Source of the DNA: Symbiodinium natans
Lineage: Eukaryota; Sar; Dinophyceae; Suessiales; Symbiodiniaceae
Assembly (NCBI GenBank): GCA_905221605.1
Contig: CAJNDS010000198.1
Coordinates: 2,501-66,500, forward strand
DNA: 64,000 nucleotides
Direction of reading: 5' to 3'
Below the pieces are notes generated by a model. The model worked only from the letters and a program-made list of their open reading frames with translations, did no database searches and was not told the DNA's origin. Below, piece after piece: positions 63,285 through 64,000 of this stretch. The stretch's first letter is position 1. The number at the start of each line of letters is the position of its first letter. Both the position numbers and the translations under genes were made by a program.

Positions 63285-63480
63285 TTCTTTTCTTTTTTTT
63301 TTTTTGGGGAGGGGGGAGGGTGGGGGGGGGGGAGGGGGGGGGAGGGTGGGGGGGGGGAGGGTGGGGGTCGGGGGGCTTCGGGTTTAGGGTTTAGGGTTTC
63401 GATTTTCTTGCTTTTTTTTTTTGGGGGGGGTTTCAGGGTTTGGGGCTCTTCGGTTCGGGGGGGGGGGGGTCTTGGGATTT
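63285..63480 (+). repeat. T-run and G-run low-complexity tract
   Basis: (T)n, then (GGGGGGA/T)n to 63378, a short TTTAGGG block, then T10 G8. The Gly-rich frames across it are artefacts. Confidence 0.9.
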
Positions 63481-63656
63481 GGGGCTTAATTTCCTTTGTT
63501 TTGGTTTTAATCGCTCAGACTCGGGTTTAGGGCTTTGGGTTTTGGGCGGGGGGAAGGGGTTTGGAGCTCTTTGGGGGACTTTGGGGTTCCAGGGTTTGGG
63601 GCTTGGGGCTTTGGGGTTGTGGGCTCAGGGCTTTGGGGTTGTCAGGGTTTAGGCTT

Positions 63657-63785
63657 TCGGTTTTGGGACTTTTGGGACTTTTGGGACGTTTGGGACTTTT
63701 GGGACTTTTGCGACTTTTGGGACTTTTGGAAATTTCGGGACTTTCGGGACTTTTGGGACTTTTGGGATTTTCGGGACTTTTGCGT
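63657..63785 (+). repeat. 10-bp phased GGGACTTTTG repeat
   Basis: GGGACTTTTG recurs about eleven times at 9-10-bp spacing, with GGGACGTTTG, GCGACTTTTG and GGGACTTTCG variants. Confidence 0.9.
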
Positions 63786-64000
63786 TTTGGATGGTTTTGC
63801 AGGGTTTTGCGGGCTTGGAGGCGGGGTGGTGAGGGGCTTAGGAGCTTTGAGGGTTATGGGTTTGAGTTTCGGGTGACATGCTTTTGGCGCCTTAAGCAGC
63901 TTAAGGTTTAGAGGCTCAGGCTTTGTGATTTTGAGCTTGGAGCTTGGGGTTTCTAAGCTTCGTGGGGCTTGAGGAAAATTGGGGCTGACGGTCTTAGAGC

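Noticed and set aside
63187..63911. Gly-rich proteins at the right end
   Set aside because: Translation of G-runs and the 10-bp phased repeat.

Overview
The window is eukaryotic nuclear DNA, most probably from a dinoflagellate. Three independent signs support this. (1) Two relics of the dinoflagellate trans-spliced leader (SL) occur, at 20301-20323 and 43701-43720, both on the minus strand. (2) The only convincing intact gene, at 27249-28987 (minus), has an intron with a GC donor and an AG acceptor, with AG|G at both junctions, a style typical of dinoflagellates. (3) The TTTAGGG telomere-type heptamer is the dominant repeat. Genes are very sparse. Most of the 64 kb is mobile, satellite and telomere-like repeat DNA, and most long open frames are low-complexity artefacts.

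Layout. 0-15 kb: blocks of TTTAGGG/CCCTAAA in both orientations and many sequence variants, about one per kb, separated by unique DNA and short hairpin or MITE-like elements; a U6 snRNA retropseudogene lies at 861-938 and an unrecognised coding fragment at 6499-6950. 15.3-20.3 kb: a minus-strand, frameshifted endogenous copy of an alphavirus-like positive-strand RNA virus replicase. It starts with an SL relic, carries a methyltransferase C-terminal part, a superfamily 1 helicase and an RdRp with a GDD site, and ends in an A-run. A 1.0-kb transposon with terminal inverted repeats (16875-17898) interrupts it. 20.3-33.2 kb: more TTTAGGG blocks and hairpins around a two-exon multi-pass membrane protein gene whose intron contains a CCCTAAA block. 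33.3-41.2 kb: an 8-kb satellite domain without TTTAGGG blocks (816-bp purine/pyrimidine tandem repeats, an 87-bp satellite, a 390-bp palindromic AT-rich higher-order satellite, then AT microsatellite). 41.5-64 kb: TTTAGGG blocks and hairpin families again, with no gene I can name.

Taken together, the non-satellite part looks built by three processes: retroposition of processed RNAs (SL-mRNA, U6), insertion of short palindromic elements, and insertion or amplification of telomeric heptamers. One hairpin copy (49455-49575) carries exactly 28 nt (four heptamers) absent from a sister copy, which points to telomeric repeats being added at breaks. No tRNA, rRNA gene, CRISPR array or bacterial-type operon was found.
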